From assembly GCA_030512335.1 (NCBI GenBank), contig JAULSU010000001.1:7750001-7814000 (forward strand): a stretch of 64,000 nt of DNA, read 5' to 3'. The notes under the pieces are model-generated. The model worked only from the letters and a program-made list of their open reading frames with translations. It did no database searches and was not told where the DNA came from. Positions 1-9,530 of this stretch are shown here, one piece after another (positions within the stretch are counted from its first letter, which is position 1; the number at the start of each line of letters is the position of its first letter). The translations under genes and the position numbers were made by a program. The DNA comes from Immersiella caudata (lineage: Eukaryota > Ascomycota > Sordariomycetes > Sordariales > Lasiosphaeriaceae).

Positions 1-824
1 AGCACAAACGGAGAAGCAACACGGCAGAAGAAGTCGAATGGGTGGTGGTTTCCGTTTGGAGCAGCTCGCACAGGTGCGAGATCGCGGCAGTGAGGAGCCT
101 GGCCACAAGACGGGAGGAGCTGGGCACAACGGCAATGGAACGGCGTATCTTGGGGTAGAGGCACCACGGACGGGAGGATGAATCGAAGAGGAGGGGAATG
201 ATGCAGGTTAATTGGGCGAGGCCGATCGCTACAATGCGAGTTGCTGTCACCCCGCACTTTGGAGGAGGACGACGGTTGAAAACGGGCAGAGGAAGAGGCA
301 GCTGCGAAGGAGCTTGGTCCCTGCGCCTGCCGAGCTCACCCCAGCAAGCCCGTAAAACAGCTCCCTGGGCTGTTAGTGCGACACGTCAGTAGAAACGCAT
401 GGAAATGCCTCCAGAGTTCGAAAACAAGTTCCAAGCTGCTATAATATTCGTTTCTGCCTCTTTCCGTATTGTCTGCAGTTCTGCCACGCTGTTTAGATAG
501 ATCTCGAGCGCCGCCGTGACGTCCTTGCGGGCCTCTGAAGGCAACCCGCTAGCAGGCTTCCGGGGGTTGCATTCGAGTGGCCGTCAGCTGGTCGTGCGGG
601 GAATGATGTCACTCGCGGAGCTGGAGAAACATTCCCGCGCTTCCGTGCTTTGGCGAGAGCCTAGGACACCTCACATCTCAGGCACCAACCTGGCCAGACC
701 GCAGCCGAGACTTTCGGAAAATCGGAACGGCGGAAACCGCTCGTCTTTGCTGACTCGACCCTTTCTCTTCCCATAAAAAAGCTCTTCAACACCATCCCTC
801 CATCGCCTTCAATCACTCGTCAAG
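1..824. other. 5' intergenic region, no gene supported
   Basis: Only short open frames without family resemblance or plausible splicing are visible. The last 60 bases are pyrimidine-rich and lead into the ATP synthase subunit J start, so they are probably its promoter and 5' leader. No RNA gene or repeat is recognised. Confidence 0.5.
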
Positions 825-1167
825 ATGTCTTGGTTCGGTGTCGCCCCGTTCAAGAAGTTCCCGGCGCCTGTGTGTACGTCAATTGACCACCCAGACGCAG
901 CGACGACACCGTCGCGGTCGCGGACATCCAATGCTGGACATCTTTGCTGATCACACTCTGGTGCAGTGAGGCCGATGGCCCCTTTCTTCGCCGCCGGCCT
1001 GGTCATCGCCTACGGCATCAATGCTGCCCAGAACTCGATGATGGCGGGTATGCTCGCTGCCATTGCCAGCACCGCTTGATCGGACACTGACATAGCTCGC
1101 AGGTGACGAGTGGAAGAACGATCCCCGCAACAAGAAGGCTGCGTCGGCCGCCGCCGCCGCCCACTAG
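825..1167 (+). CDS. atp18: ATP synthase subunit J (F1Fo, Atp18-like)
   Basis: This small subunit of the mitochondrial F1Fo-ATP synthase membrane part is only visible after splicing. Exons are 825-873, 967-1047 and 1103-1167, giving 64 residues. The protein starts MSWFGVAPFKKFPAPV and continues into a single membrane helix (LRPMAPFFAAGLVIAYG), a short matrix stretch (DEWKNDPRNKK) and an Ala-rich tail. The P(A/V)PVLRP(F/M)xPFF pattern, the lone helix and the EW/YKNDPRN motif are the family signature. Both introns (93 and 55 bp) begin GT and end CAG and keep the frame. It is a housekeeping gene. The length fits the family (about 60 residues), and I am confident of the identity. Confidence 0.9.
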
Positions 1168-2033
1168 ACCACGCGTCAGTGGCAGAGGCGAGACGACGAG
1201 ATGCGCTGCGCGATTAATCCCTCCGCCCGACTCGCGGGCTTAGCGAAGGCGGCGTTGTATCATAGGAGCATTGGCAACATCAATTGAACTGTGGGATACA
1301 GACTTGAACGTCCGACGTCACCTCAACCGTCCGCCATCGTGGTGATATCCCCTCCGTGAGATTCGAACGACCGACTCACGATCCCCCTTTACTCCCATTC
1401 ACGATCCGCACTCGGACTCTGCATTTGCCGCAGAACATCTCCCGGACTCCATCAGGGGCTTCCACGCCCTTCCCATATCACAAGCACGGCTCCACTGGGG
1501 GATACGCTGAGGCGGAAGCCGACGCATTGCCAGTAAATACGTTGAATTCAACGTGTTATCGACGTCCACTGCCATTTCCGATTGGTGTGGAGGTTTTCTC
1601 TCTGGCATAGATTGATATTTCGACCCATTGCTGGGCGCCCGCATATAGAACTCGTCTTGAAGTTTCAACGACATGCTGGGAATCAGTAGAGGTTACATCT
1701 CATCTTGGTATATCAGCCTTTGTAGCTCATTCTCGAGGCGTCCGTATCACTCTGCTCTTTCTGAGCTCTAGCTCCTCAACTTCCGTCTGGATCCGTTCTG
1801 CTTGCTTTGTCTACCTACGTAGAGAATAGAATCCGAATTCCCAATGCACGTTGACCATTTCTCCTTGCTTTCTCACTTCCGTTGTGATTGTGCTGCTGTT
1901 TACATCTGAGGTCTATCGGCAGAATTCGCCCCACATCCGAGCTTGGTGCGGCAACCCCGAGCTGATTTCTCAGCATGCGAGTCGTCGATGCACGTCACAG
2001 ACGCCGCCAACTCACCCAAAGTGCCACACATCA
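1168..2033. other. Intergenic region between atp18 and the FSH hydrolase
   Basis: About 870 bases with no supported gene. It includes the atp18 3' end and the promoter and leader of the downstream hydrolase. A degenerate tRNA-like stretch around 1330-1395 on the minus strand does not fold as a complete tRNA and was not called. Confidence 0.5.
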
Positions 2034-3026
2034 ATGCTTCACACCATCCGCACCTCGACCAAGTCACTCCGCACCCAAAAGCCCCTTATCACCAGCATCA
2101 GATTCTTCACTACCAAAATGGGCGACAACCCCGCGCAGCAGAGCGCACCAGCGCTCGCACCTAGCGCAAGTGACTCAGCACCAGCATCAGCATCGACCTC
2201 CACAACCCCCCTTCCCACCCCCTCCTCAACACCCAAGCCTGGCCAGCAAAACCGCCCTCAACGACCTCCCAAGCCCGCGCCCCCTCCCAAGAAGGAACTC
2301 AAAATCCTAATGCTCCATGGCTACACCCAATCCGGCCCCTTGTTCCGCGCAAAGACGCGCGCCTTGGAGAAACTCATGGCCAAGGCTTTGGCGCCGCTGA
2401 ATCTCGTACCGGCGTTGATATACCCCACTGCGCCGAATAGGCTTTCCGCTAGGGATATACCGGGGTTTGAGATCAAGGAATCTGAGGAGGGAGGGGATGA
2501 AGGAGGGGAGATTGATAGCTGGGCTTGGTGGAGGCGGGATGAGGCGAGCGGGGAGTATAGGTTCCTGGAAGAGGGGATGGAGAGGTTGGCGGAGGTGATA
2601 GCGGAGGTGGAAGGGGGTGTGGATGGGGTGGTTGGGTTCAGCCAGGGGGGCAGCGTCGCGGCGGTGTTGGCGAGTGCGATGGAGGAGGGGAGGAGCGTGC
2701 CGGAGGGGGAGAAGTGGGAGTGGGTGAGGAAGGTTAGGGAGGCGAATGGAGGGAGGGGGTTGAAGTTTGCGGTGGTGTATAGTGGGTTTTGGGCGCCGCC
2801 GCAGGAGTTGGGGTGGGTGTATGAGCCCAAGGTGAGGACGCCGACGTTGCATTATTTGGGGAGTTTGGATACGGTGGTGGAGGAGGGGAGGAGTAGGGGG
2901 TTGGTGGAGAGGTGTGAAGAGCCGGTGGTGGTGGTGCATCCGGGAGGGCATTATGTGCCGGTCAGCAAGGAGTGGGTGATGCCGTTGGTTGGGTTTGTGA
3001 GGAAGTGCGTAGAGGCGAAGCTGTGA
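2034..3026 (+). CDS. FSH-family serine hydrolase (FSH1/OVCA2-like)
   Basis: An alpha/beta hydrolase of the family of serine hydrolases (FSH1/OVCA2). After a Pro/Ala/Ser-rich N-terminus, the core begins KELKILMLHGYTQSG. It carries the DSWAWWRR segment of this family, the nucleophile elbow GFSQGG, an acid-containing LGSLDTVV segment and the terminal HPGGHYVP histidine. Together these are a full Ser-Asp-His triad. There are two in-frame starts. ATG 2034 gives 330 residues with a basic, hydroxylated, acid-free leader ending IRFFTTK, which looks like a mitochondrial presequence. ATG 2118 (context accaaaATGG) gives a 302-residue cytosolic form. The open frame extends further upstream to 1851, but that part reads like 5' leader. 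The physiological substrate is unknown (short acyl esters are usual). Confidence 0.85.
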   Translation: MLHTIRTSTKSLRTQKPLITSIRFFTTKMGDNPAQQSAPALAPSASDSAPASASTSTTPLPTPSSTPKPGQQNRPQRPPKPAPPPKKELKILMLHGYTQSGPLFRAKTRALEKLMAKALAPLNLVPALIYPTAPNRLSARDIPGFEIKESEEGGDEGGEIDSWAWWRRDEASGEYRFLEEGMERLAEVIAEVEGGVDGVVGFSQGGSVAAVLASAMEEGRSVPEGEKWEWVRKVREANGGRGLKFAVVYSGFWAPPQELGWVYEPKVRTPTLHYLGSLDTVVEEGRSRGLVERCEEPVVVVHPGGHYVPVSKEWVMPLVGFVRKCVEAKL

Positions 3027-3132
3027 GGATGGTCATTGGAGCGACGGGATGGTGAGATAGACATAGAGTAGAGATGATGCACAGTGCTGCTGGCATATAG
3101 ATGATCTTCTTCTTTGGTTCGACTATGAGCTT

Positions 3133-3850
3133 CTACTGCATCATGGACCGCTTCCCAGGCAGTACCACGCTGTCCGGCGGGATAATGCCCATCATTGCGT
3201 TTTCGTCCTCCGTCGTCTTGGCCGGGGCCCCGTTCTGGCCCTTGTACATTGCCCTCGACGTATGCTGATGTGAAGGTAGAGGGTCTTTATCGTACTCGCT
3301 CCGACCGAGGTTTATCTTTCTCGCCGAGCGTCCGCGTTCCATGATCTCGTCTCGACGCGGGGGATCGCCCGCCACGAAGTTGGGCATCTCCTCAGGAGGC
3401 AGCAGGTCCGGTCGCTCGGGGTTGGCCCTCGCCTTCCGTAACGCGCGACGATCTCTGCCGGACATTTTGACACTGATCTCGTCAGCTCCGCCGGGGCTCT
3501 CTTGGTATATTTTTGCTGTCTTGTCTTCAGGGCCGCCCTTGCCAAGGTAGGCCGAGCCGTGGATGAAGCTGTTACTCTAATTAGCCTCTGAAGATCATGC
3601 CTTGGTGATGGAAGACTCACTGCTTGCGGTCGTCGATCTCACCGCCCTCATCCGGAGGGACGCGCTGGTCCATACCGGCGCTCGTCACTACGCCCTCGCC
3701 GTACATGACGCTGGATCCTGAAGCGGAGTCCTTGATGTTGGACGGGTGGTCCCGGCCGGTGTCCGTCTTGGACTGGTACGTGTTGAGGTCATGCTCTGCC
3801 TTGCGCGCAATGTCTTCAAGTTTCTTGGAATCGGGTGATTTCTTGGGCAT
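3133..3850 (-). CDS. Conserved fungal hypothetical protein
   Basis: Two exons on the minus strand (3621-3850 and 3133-3568) are joined across a 52-bp GT-AG intron and give about 220 residues starting MPKKSPDSKKLEDIA. The protein is hydrophilic. It has an acidic/polar first half with a DLNTYQSK motif and a basic second half (MSGRDRRALRKARANPERPDLLPPEEMPN, shown here in part). No transmembrane helix, signal peptide or recognised domain is visible. I recall similar uncharacterised Pezizomycotina proteins but know no function. A further upstream exon (an ATG near 4030 and a possible intron) cannot be excluded, because the frame stays open above the chosen Met. Confidence 0.7.
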
Positions 3851-4567
3851 CTTGTTGAGCGGCTTCGGGTTGTTTCTCAGATTGGGCCGAGGCGTGTATT
3901 GTCTGAGAGACGAGAGGTGATGAGAGCCAAAGTCCGAGGAGCACAGTACCAAATAACGGATCATGAGCTGATGTAACTCTGAATACCGGGATGATCCTCT
4001 GGCTCGTCATTGCTGGTCATGAGCTGCATCTCAAGGATAGAGCTTGTCTGTTCGCCCGGTCCGCCAGCTACGTCACGCCACCGGCGCTATCTCCTGGCAA
4101 ACGACCGACACTTGTCAGACTCAAGTTAATTGCTTGAAATGCGCCTGAGAAGCCGTGACCGAGTTTCCTACCACGTTCCCCCTTCCTCATGGTGTCCCAG
4201 AAAAAAGGGGCAGAAAATAGCAAACCGACGCAACAGTTCCTACCACGGCTTTGGGGGCTCAGCAATCCCCAGCCCACTAACGACTAATTGGTTACCTGCG
4301 AAATTCCGTATAGCCATTATTTGGATCTTTTAGATGGTTCAGTTGACCTGGCTTCGCGACTCGATCATCACCGAGTCTCCACAAACACCCTCCCCCACAC
4401 GATGTCTCCCCTAACTTCATCCGCCGAGTGGATCTTGGATCGCTCTCAGCCCTACAGCACTCGCTCAGGCTCCTGTTGGCCTGAATCGATGCATTTGAGC
4501 TTGTCCTGGGGGAGCCCGTTCCGATTCACAACCATAACCTCCTTTTCTGGGATTTCGTGACATCAAA
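3851..4567. other. Intergenic region upstream of tRNA-Thr
   Basis: About 700 bases with no supported coding region. Short open frames here lack splice logic or family similarity. It probably holds the divergent promoter of the minus-strand hypothetical gene. Confidence 0.4.
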
Positions 4568-4648
4568 GCCCGCTTGGCTCAGTGGTAGAGTGTGTCACTC
4601 GTAATACGAGTAATGATAAGGTCGTCAGTTCGATTCTGGCAGTGGGCA
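4568..4648 (+). tRNA. tRNA-Thr (anticodon CGU) with a 9-nt intron
   Basis: The cloverleaf can be drawn completely. The acceptor stem is 4568-4574 with 4641-4647, the D stem GCTC/GAGT is 4577-4580 with 4588-4591, the anticodon stem TGTCA/TGATA is 4593-4597 with 4614-4618, the T stem GTCAG/CTGGC is 4624-4628 with 4636-4640, and the T loop is TTCGATT. The anticodon CGT is at 4600-4602. A 9-nt insertion (4604-4612) sits right after position 37, the canonical place for nuclear tRNA introns. Its removal restores a 7-nt anticodon loop. No terminal CCA is encoded, as expected for a eukaryotic tRNA gene. Confidence 0.9.
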
Positions 4649-5047
4649 ACCACCTTTCCTTTTGCCTGATGAGGCATCAACACCTTTTTGGTGTTTTGGT
4701 GTTGATTCCACCTCTGTCCGCTCTGTTGTCAGGTTTCAGTTCCCTGCTCCCGCGATCCTGGTCGGCGTGTCCTACCAGCACAACAAAAGCATGCCGATCC
4801 ACATCGTTTCCTCGCACTAACGATGGAAGGTTCATGACAAGAGTTTCTTTGTAGGAAAATAGCTCTGGAGGTGAGTATGTATGGAACTGTCAAATAGCCT
4901 GCCGCAAAAGACGTCACATGAGCCAAAGAACCCCAATGTCATTCCTGGATGCGCTCCTGTCAGGATGTCCCGGAGCAGCGAGCTTGGCAGATGTCGCAAT
5001 ACAATTCAAAACCCTATGGCGTCGTCAGAATCTATCACCTCCTGAGT
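4649..5047. other. Intergenic region between tRNA-Thr and the secreted-protein gene
   Basis: About 400 bases. A weak T-rich stretch near 4680-4700 could terminate RNA polymerase III transcription. No coding sequence is supported. Confidence 0.4.
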
Positions 5048-5750
5048 TTAAACAGCCCTCTGGCCACTCACAAGATCGGTGCCGGTCGAGTTGGCACAGT
5101 CTCCCACCAAGGGGAAGCGTCGCTGGATAGCCCATAGGGTGGTGTTGGCAGACTTGTTGAACAAGACCTGCGAGCCTGGGGCGAGAGCTTCGTACACTTG
5201 AAGTGTGTCTGGTCATTGTCAGGCTCCGACTCTTCTGGCCATGGAGAGAGAATCTTACCCTCAAACCAGACGACGAGCTCATCCAGCGTAGCGCTTCTCT
5301 CTCCATTACCAACTCCAACGCCGTGCCAACGGATGCCATCCAGGCGATCTCCGAGGGTCTTGACACCCATCTCGGGACCCATGAGTGAGACTGCTGAGGT
5401 TAGCCTATATTCTTGATCGTGGGACGTGAACTCACAGCGGAGATTGTAGCCCGCCTTAATAATCTTTGCGGCGTCCGCTCGAATGTAGGCATCCACCATC
5501 GCGGGATCGAAGCCCTGCTGGATGACGAGCGGGTGGGCAGGGGGTAGGCCGCTGGTAACCAGTCAGTTGTTGATGACGGCTGGGACATGGGGGTACAGGC
5601 CTACGTGAAGAAGATGTTGACCTCGCCGCAGTCGTAAACGTGCTTCAGCTGAGGATTAGGGCCGCCTCCCTCGCGCGACCCCATGACCGCCGCAGCAACG
5701 GTACTGATGAGCCCTATCGAGAGGGTGAGGAGGATCTTTGACATGAGCAT
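5048..5750 (-). CDS. Small secreted protein of unknown function
   Basis: Four exons on the minus strand (5605-5750, 5436-5551, 5259-5393, 5048-5175) give 174 residues. The N-terminus MLMSKILLTLSIGLISTVAA is a clear signal peptide. The mature part contains few Cys (DCGEV, LRCSV, GDCAN), an HGVGVGNG segment and an N-glycosylation sequon in NKSANTT. Introns have canonical GT-AG ends. The second, 5394-5435, is very short (42 bp) but has a clear donor and a CTAAC branch site and preserves the frame; an alternative acceptor 3 bases later is also in frame. No domain is recognised. A secreted enzyme fragment or candidate effector is possible, but neither is shown. Confidence 0.65.
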
Positions 5751-6560
5751 TGTGTGTGCGTTTCGGCTGATCAGAGTGGTGATGTGATTGATGAGCTTAA
5801 ACGATCGTTCTGAAGTAGGACAGCGTCGAGAAGGCCACCAGGTTGAGGGGCCATAATATATATCGCGACACTTTCCAAGTCCATCTCATGTTCGTTGTAA
5901 CTGAATCTAACCAGTTCCGCTCAATTCACCAAGGTCGAGTACCCCATGATCTAGCTGATGCTCCACTCGGGATTGGATGATTGGCGGAACCTAAAAGCCT
6001 TGAGTGAAGTTCATTATGCGCCCCTAGATGACCGTAGAAGGCAAGTTTTTTTTTCGGCGGGGAACCCATCGAACAAGGCCGCCTCGGGTCCGAGGAGGTT
6101 TCTTCTCCCGAAAGGCTAGCAGCAGATGAAAGTCTGGTAGTGCTATTAACGAGATCGATAATATTACGAATGCTGCGATGTTCGGGTTCCATCTTCTGCC
6201 GTGATATTTTCGCGTCGTGATGCCTGAAGTATCCCAAGTCAGTGATATTTTGGTGTTGTCATTGCTTGGCGGGTCTGCTGCATACAATTACCGAGCAGGT
6301 ACACCTGTGCGACGTCCACTAGTTCGCGCATATTCCAAGCGGGTCGCCGGGTTGGAGTTGCTCCTTCCTCCCGTCGTTCTTGACTGCGATGCAAATCACC
6401 TGTCGAGGCGGCAACTGGGTGCCTTAAGAACGACAATCGACGAGGGCCGCATTCGCAAACAATGCATGGTCCTCGTAGTTCGTGATAGGCGGGGTTGTGG
6501 GGGTTAGTCATGTTGGTGCCCCAACAGGCAACCGCACATCTCATCCTCTCTCTGCCGACT
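5751..6560. other. Intergenic region before the NLR relic
   Basis: About 800 bases. The first part is the promoter of the secreted-protein gene. The rest shows no supported gene; several frames are open but without recognisable protein. Confidence 0.4.
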
Positions 6561-7375
6561 TCACCTCTGCGCGTTGACTGCTGAATGCAATGCGGTTTGT
6601 AGCGAGATCCTCGAGCTCCTCGAGCGGAGCAAACCAAGGAATCCCAAGTCCAAGAGCGCGGCGCTGATGGCCAACCTCAAATCAAGATGGCATGAAGGAG
6701 AACGCCGAAGGCTGGAGGAAAGACTTGGACACTGCCGTGCACAACTTGCCTTGCAACTCAACTACATCACGAGGTTTGTGATTCCATAGATCGCTGCCTC
6801 TACCACATTTAACAAAATATCTTCCCAGCTCTGACACCAGAACGCAGCTGGATGCCTTATTCATCTCCACAGCAAAGAATAAGGACCGTATTTTGCAACT
6901 TTCCAGACAGCTACACGACCTCAACGAGAATGTTGCCGTCTCTTCCCTCAGCCTAGAAGCACAGGCTCAGATCACGGCGCTCCTTGGCCTGTCCGACTAA
7001 GCAGCCGACTCAACCGCTCAAAAGCTCATTCTTAAAGCACTGAGGTTCCCCGAGATGCGTGATCGGTACACTGCAGTGTACGACGCCCGCTTCGGAACCA
7101 ATGAATGGGTTTTTGCGGATTCGCCGTCCCCCAGAGAACAACCAGAGCATTGCCACACGGATACTTTGAACCTCGTCGTATCTCCCGGTAACGATGTGCA
7201 GCTTTCGTGCTTGTCTCAATCAACGCAGCTATGGATGCGAAAGTTGATGCATGGAACCGCCTTTCTGAATGGCTGACATTGGGAAATGGCATTTTTCACA
7301 TATCGGGAAAGCTGGGCTCCGGAAAGTCCACCCTCATGGGGTATCTTTGTAAAAGAAAGCCCTGGCCGTTTTGAG
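6561..7375 (+). pseudogene. 5' fragment of a fungal NLR (STAND) gene, disrupted
   Basis: The piece starting near CNAVCSEILELL at 6577, spliced across a 5'-GT...CAG-3' gap (about 6775-6828), reads like the helical N-terminal region of fungal NACHT proteins (LEERLGHCRAQL, then TRTQLDALFISTAKNK). An in-frame TAA follows GLSD at about 6998-7000. The same frame then continues with family-like sequence (LRFPEMRDRYTAVYDARFGTNEW). After a frame change between roughly 7170 and 7220 the typical EWLTLGNGIFHISGKLGSGKSTL segment appears, with a complete Walker A motif GKLGSGKST at 7306-7332. Beyond about 7370 the NACHT core is missing. One stop, one frameshift and loss of the ATPase body and repeats mark it as a pseudogene. 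Confidence 0.65.
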
Positions 7376-7634
7376 GTGGCTTCTGCCAGAGCTTATGGAA
7401 ACCAGCGCAGATTTTTTCCACACCGATCGGCGATAGACGGGATCGACTGCCCCGAAGACGCGGCCGAACGACCGAACGACCGATGACTCCGAGGTCTGCG
7501 ACATCGTCACAGATTTGGCCACAGATTTGGCTACCCGGACCCGAAGCAAGCCTTTCCATCTTCTCTCTTTCTTCTCAACTTTGTTCTTCCGCACACGTCT
7601 CGGCCCGAAACAAGCCCTGTCATCTCGTCACGTC

Positions 7635-8765
7635 TGCCTCAACGCTATGAACGGTACCGCAGAGGACAACAACACCGAGATCGACAGCGCCTACCTTTTC
7701 GACAGTGACAGCGACGACGACACGAAGAATATCTCCACCACCGATTCCGACTTCGAACAACGTGCCCTTGAGAACGGCATCTTGGACCCTACCGCCTCGC
7801 ATCCACCGCTCCGCAACCTTGACACCATCGAACATCGTTTCGCCCAGCGCCGCACCAGCACCTAGCCATCCGAGCACGCCCATCAAGCAAATTGTATTGG
7901 TATATCCGACTTGTATAACGAAGCAGGAGCGGCATTGTTGGTCCAGTCAAAGATCATGCGAGATTATAACGAGAGCGACTTCAATTACGGCAAACAGTGT
8001 AGTCGAGCTATTATGCAGATTCCCAGCCATTTCAACCACGGCTTATCCAACCCCGAGCCCGATGTCCTTGAAGGCCTAAAGTTAAGGGTTCTGCCCGATT
8101 TCCTGCACGGCGACCATGCTCTCCATAAGAAGAACTCGTTCCCCTTCTGTCACTTCGCTGCCGAACTCAAGCGCACCGATAGCAATCTCCACCAAGCGAC
8201 AGTCCAAGCCGCCTACGATGGTGCCGTCTTGGTCAACACACGAGACCGGGCTCTTTCTCAGGCCAGGACTGACGTGCTGAATGTTACTGCTGCAGTTGTC
8301 CTCGATAAGGCCGCCGAAGAAGCTGCTGTCTTTACCTGCGTCACCGATGGTACTGTCGCCGAAGTATACACCCATTATTCCGAGGGTGGGCAGTACTACC
8401 AGAACTTGGTAGCTCGTGAGAGCCTGCTTTCCTATCCCAACCGGGGCCGCGAGCTTATTCGTAACATCCAAGATCACGCATGGAGTAGGTCGTATGAGCT
8501 GGCAAACCTGCTGGGTGCAGACTTGAAGGATGAGGAGGATGAGGAGGATGAGGAGGAGGAGGATGAGGAGGATGAGGAGGAGGAGGAGGAGGAGGAGGAG
8601 GAGGAGGAGGAGGAGGAGGAGGAGGAGGAGGAGGAGGAGGAGGAGGAGGAGGAGGAGGAGGAGGAGGAGGAGGAGGAGGAGGAGGAGGAGGAGGTGGTGG
8701 TAGTAGTGAAAGCCAAAAAGGCGGTGGTGGAAGCCAAGGGATGGGCATCATTCTGGCCGTTTTGA
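7635..8765 (+). pseudogene. Nuclease-like fungal repeat-family protein with poly-Glu tail, frame-disrupted
   Basis: Starting MNGTAEDNNTEIDSAYLFD, this matches from memory a large ascomycete family of unknown function with the layout SDFEQRALENGILDP, HRFAQRR, a PSHPSTPI motif, NPEPDVLEGL, a HFAAELK segment, AAYDGAVLVNTRDRAL, then a C-terminal NIQDHAWSRSYEL. The D...ExK spacing recalls PD-(D/E)XK nuclease-like folds, which is inference. The reading frame contains TAG at 7863-7865, and exactly there the conserved PSHPSTPI motif lies in another frame, which implies two compensating indels. The rest of the frame to 8765 is open. The C-terminus is a run of about 50 Glu encoded by GAG triplets, then VVVVVKAKKAVVEAKG. 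It could be a recently broken gene, or sequence errors could mimic this. Confidence 0.55.
8526..8693 (+). repeat. GAG trinucleotide microsatellite (poly-Glu codons)
   Basis: About 165 bases of GAG/GAT triplets become pure (GAG)n from about 8577. In the frame of the surrounding gene it encodes Glu with early Asp interruptions. The antisense and shifted frames give spurious poly-Pro and poly-Ser open frames. It is prone to length change by slippage. Confidence 0.9.
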
Positions 8766-8939
8766 GGGAGAGGTAATCATCGAGCATGGGTTTTCTGTTG
8801 AGCTAAACAGTTGGTTCTCTAGATGTGCGAATTATAGAAGAGGAGCGATAGCTTGTGTTGCAGGTTGAGCGACTCAGACAACACTTCCTGCTAAGCTGCT
8901 ATCACCACGCTGAGATATGCGATAGGAGAAGCAACGTTT

Positions 8940-9530
8940 GGATGGTGGTCAGCTCTTGAAACATTTCTGGATCACGGAGCAGACCCTCGTTTCGAAATGT
9001 CAGTCGACTTTGAGATAAGGATCTAAAACAAGCATCAGGGTTCGATCACAGAGAATGGATCAATGGGAAGCTCAAAATCGGTCGAGACACCTCCGAAGCC
9101 CTTCTCGATGCCTCAGAGGCATGGGTAGACAGCCATTCGTTTTGTTTCAAGCTCGTGCTGGGGAGGGAGAAGCGGGAGCTGACAGTGACTTTTAACGAGG
9201 GCGGCCAGAGCCCTAGGTTACCATACAAGGTGAAGTCGAACTGCCTTGTTGACTACCTGAGCGTATACAAGGCCCACTTCAGTAACTGGGATTTGGATTG
9301 TCCAGCTGATCGAGAGGAATCTGAAGCTGTTCGGAGGACACGGAACCGAGGAAGAAGAGGCGGATGTAGTGCTGCTGGTACTTGGCATCGAAAGGGAGGC
9401 AGGAGATTGGGAGGTGGAAGAGCACGATGCTGTCAAGAATGCAGGGACGAGATCTCGCGGGACAATGAAGCTCGGAAGGCTGAAAAACAGGAGAGCTCTC
9501 TCCGCAGTGGTGATCATCTTCAGTAGGCAC
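8940..9530 (+). pseudogene. Probable 3' relic of an NLR/ankyrin-type gene
   Basis: At 8954-9020 one frame reads ETFLDHGADPRFEMSVDFE, the look of an ankyrin-like FLxHGADP segment. From about 9030 a second frame is open with FDHREWINGKLKIGRDTSEAL and a long hydrophilic stretch, and near 9300 the likely coding frame shifts again to VQLIERNLKLFGGHGTEEEEAD. Such C-terminal ends occur in fungal STAND/ankyrin proteins. The pieces lie in at least two frames without convincing splice sites, so I call a relic. It may be the other end of the NLR whose 5' part lies at 6561-7375. This assignment is tentative. Confidence 0.35.

Noticed and set aside
1320..1396. tRNA-like sequences on the minus strand (TTCGAAT loop, GGGATAT/GTATCCC ends)
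   Set aside because: No complete cloverleaf can be drawn: the T stem does not pair and D and anticodon arms are missing or too short.
1851..2033. Longer start of the FSH hydrolase
   Set aside because: Residues upstream of the presequence-like leader are not conserved-looking and include a stretch typical of 5' leader.
8455..8787. Poly-Pro and poly-Ser open frames opposite the GAG repeat
   Set aside because: They are the other readings of the trinucleotide repeat; flanks show no coding character.
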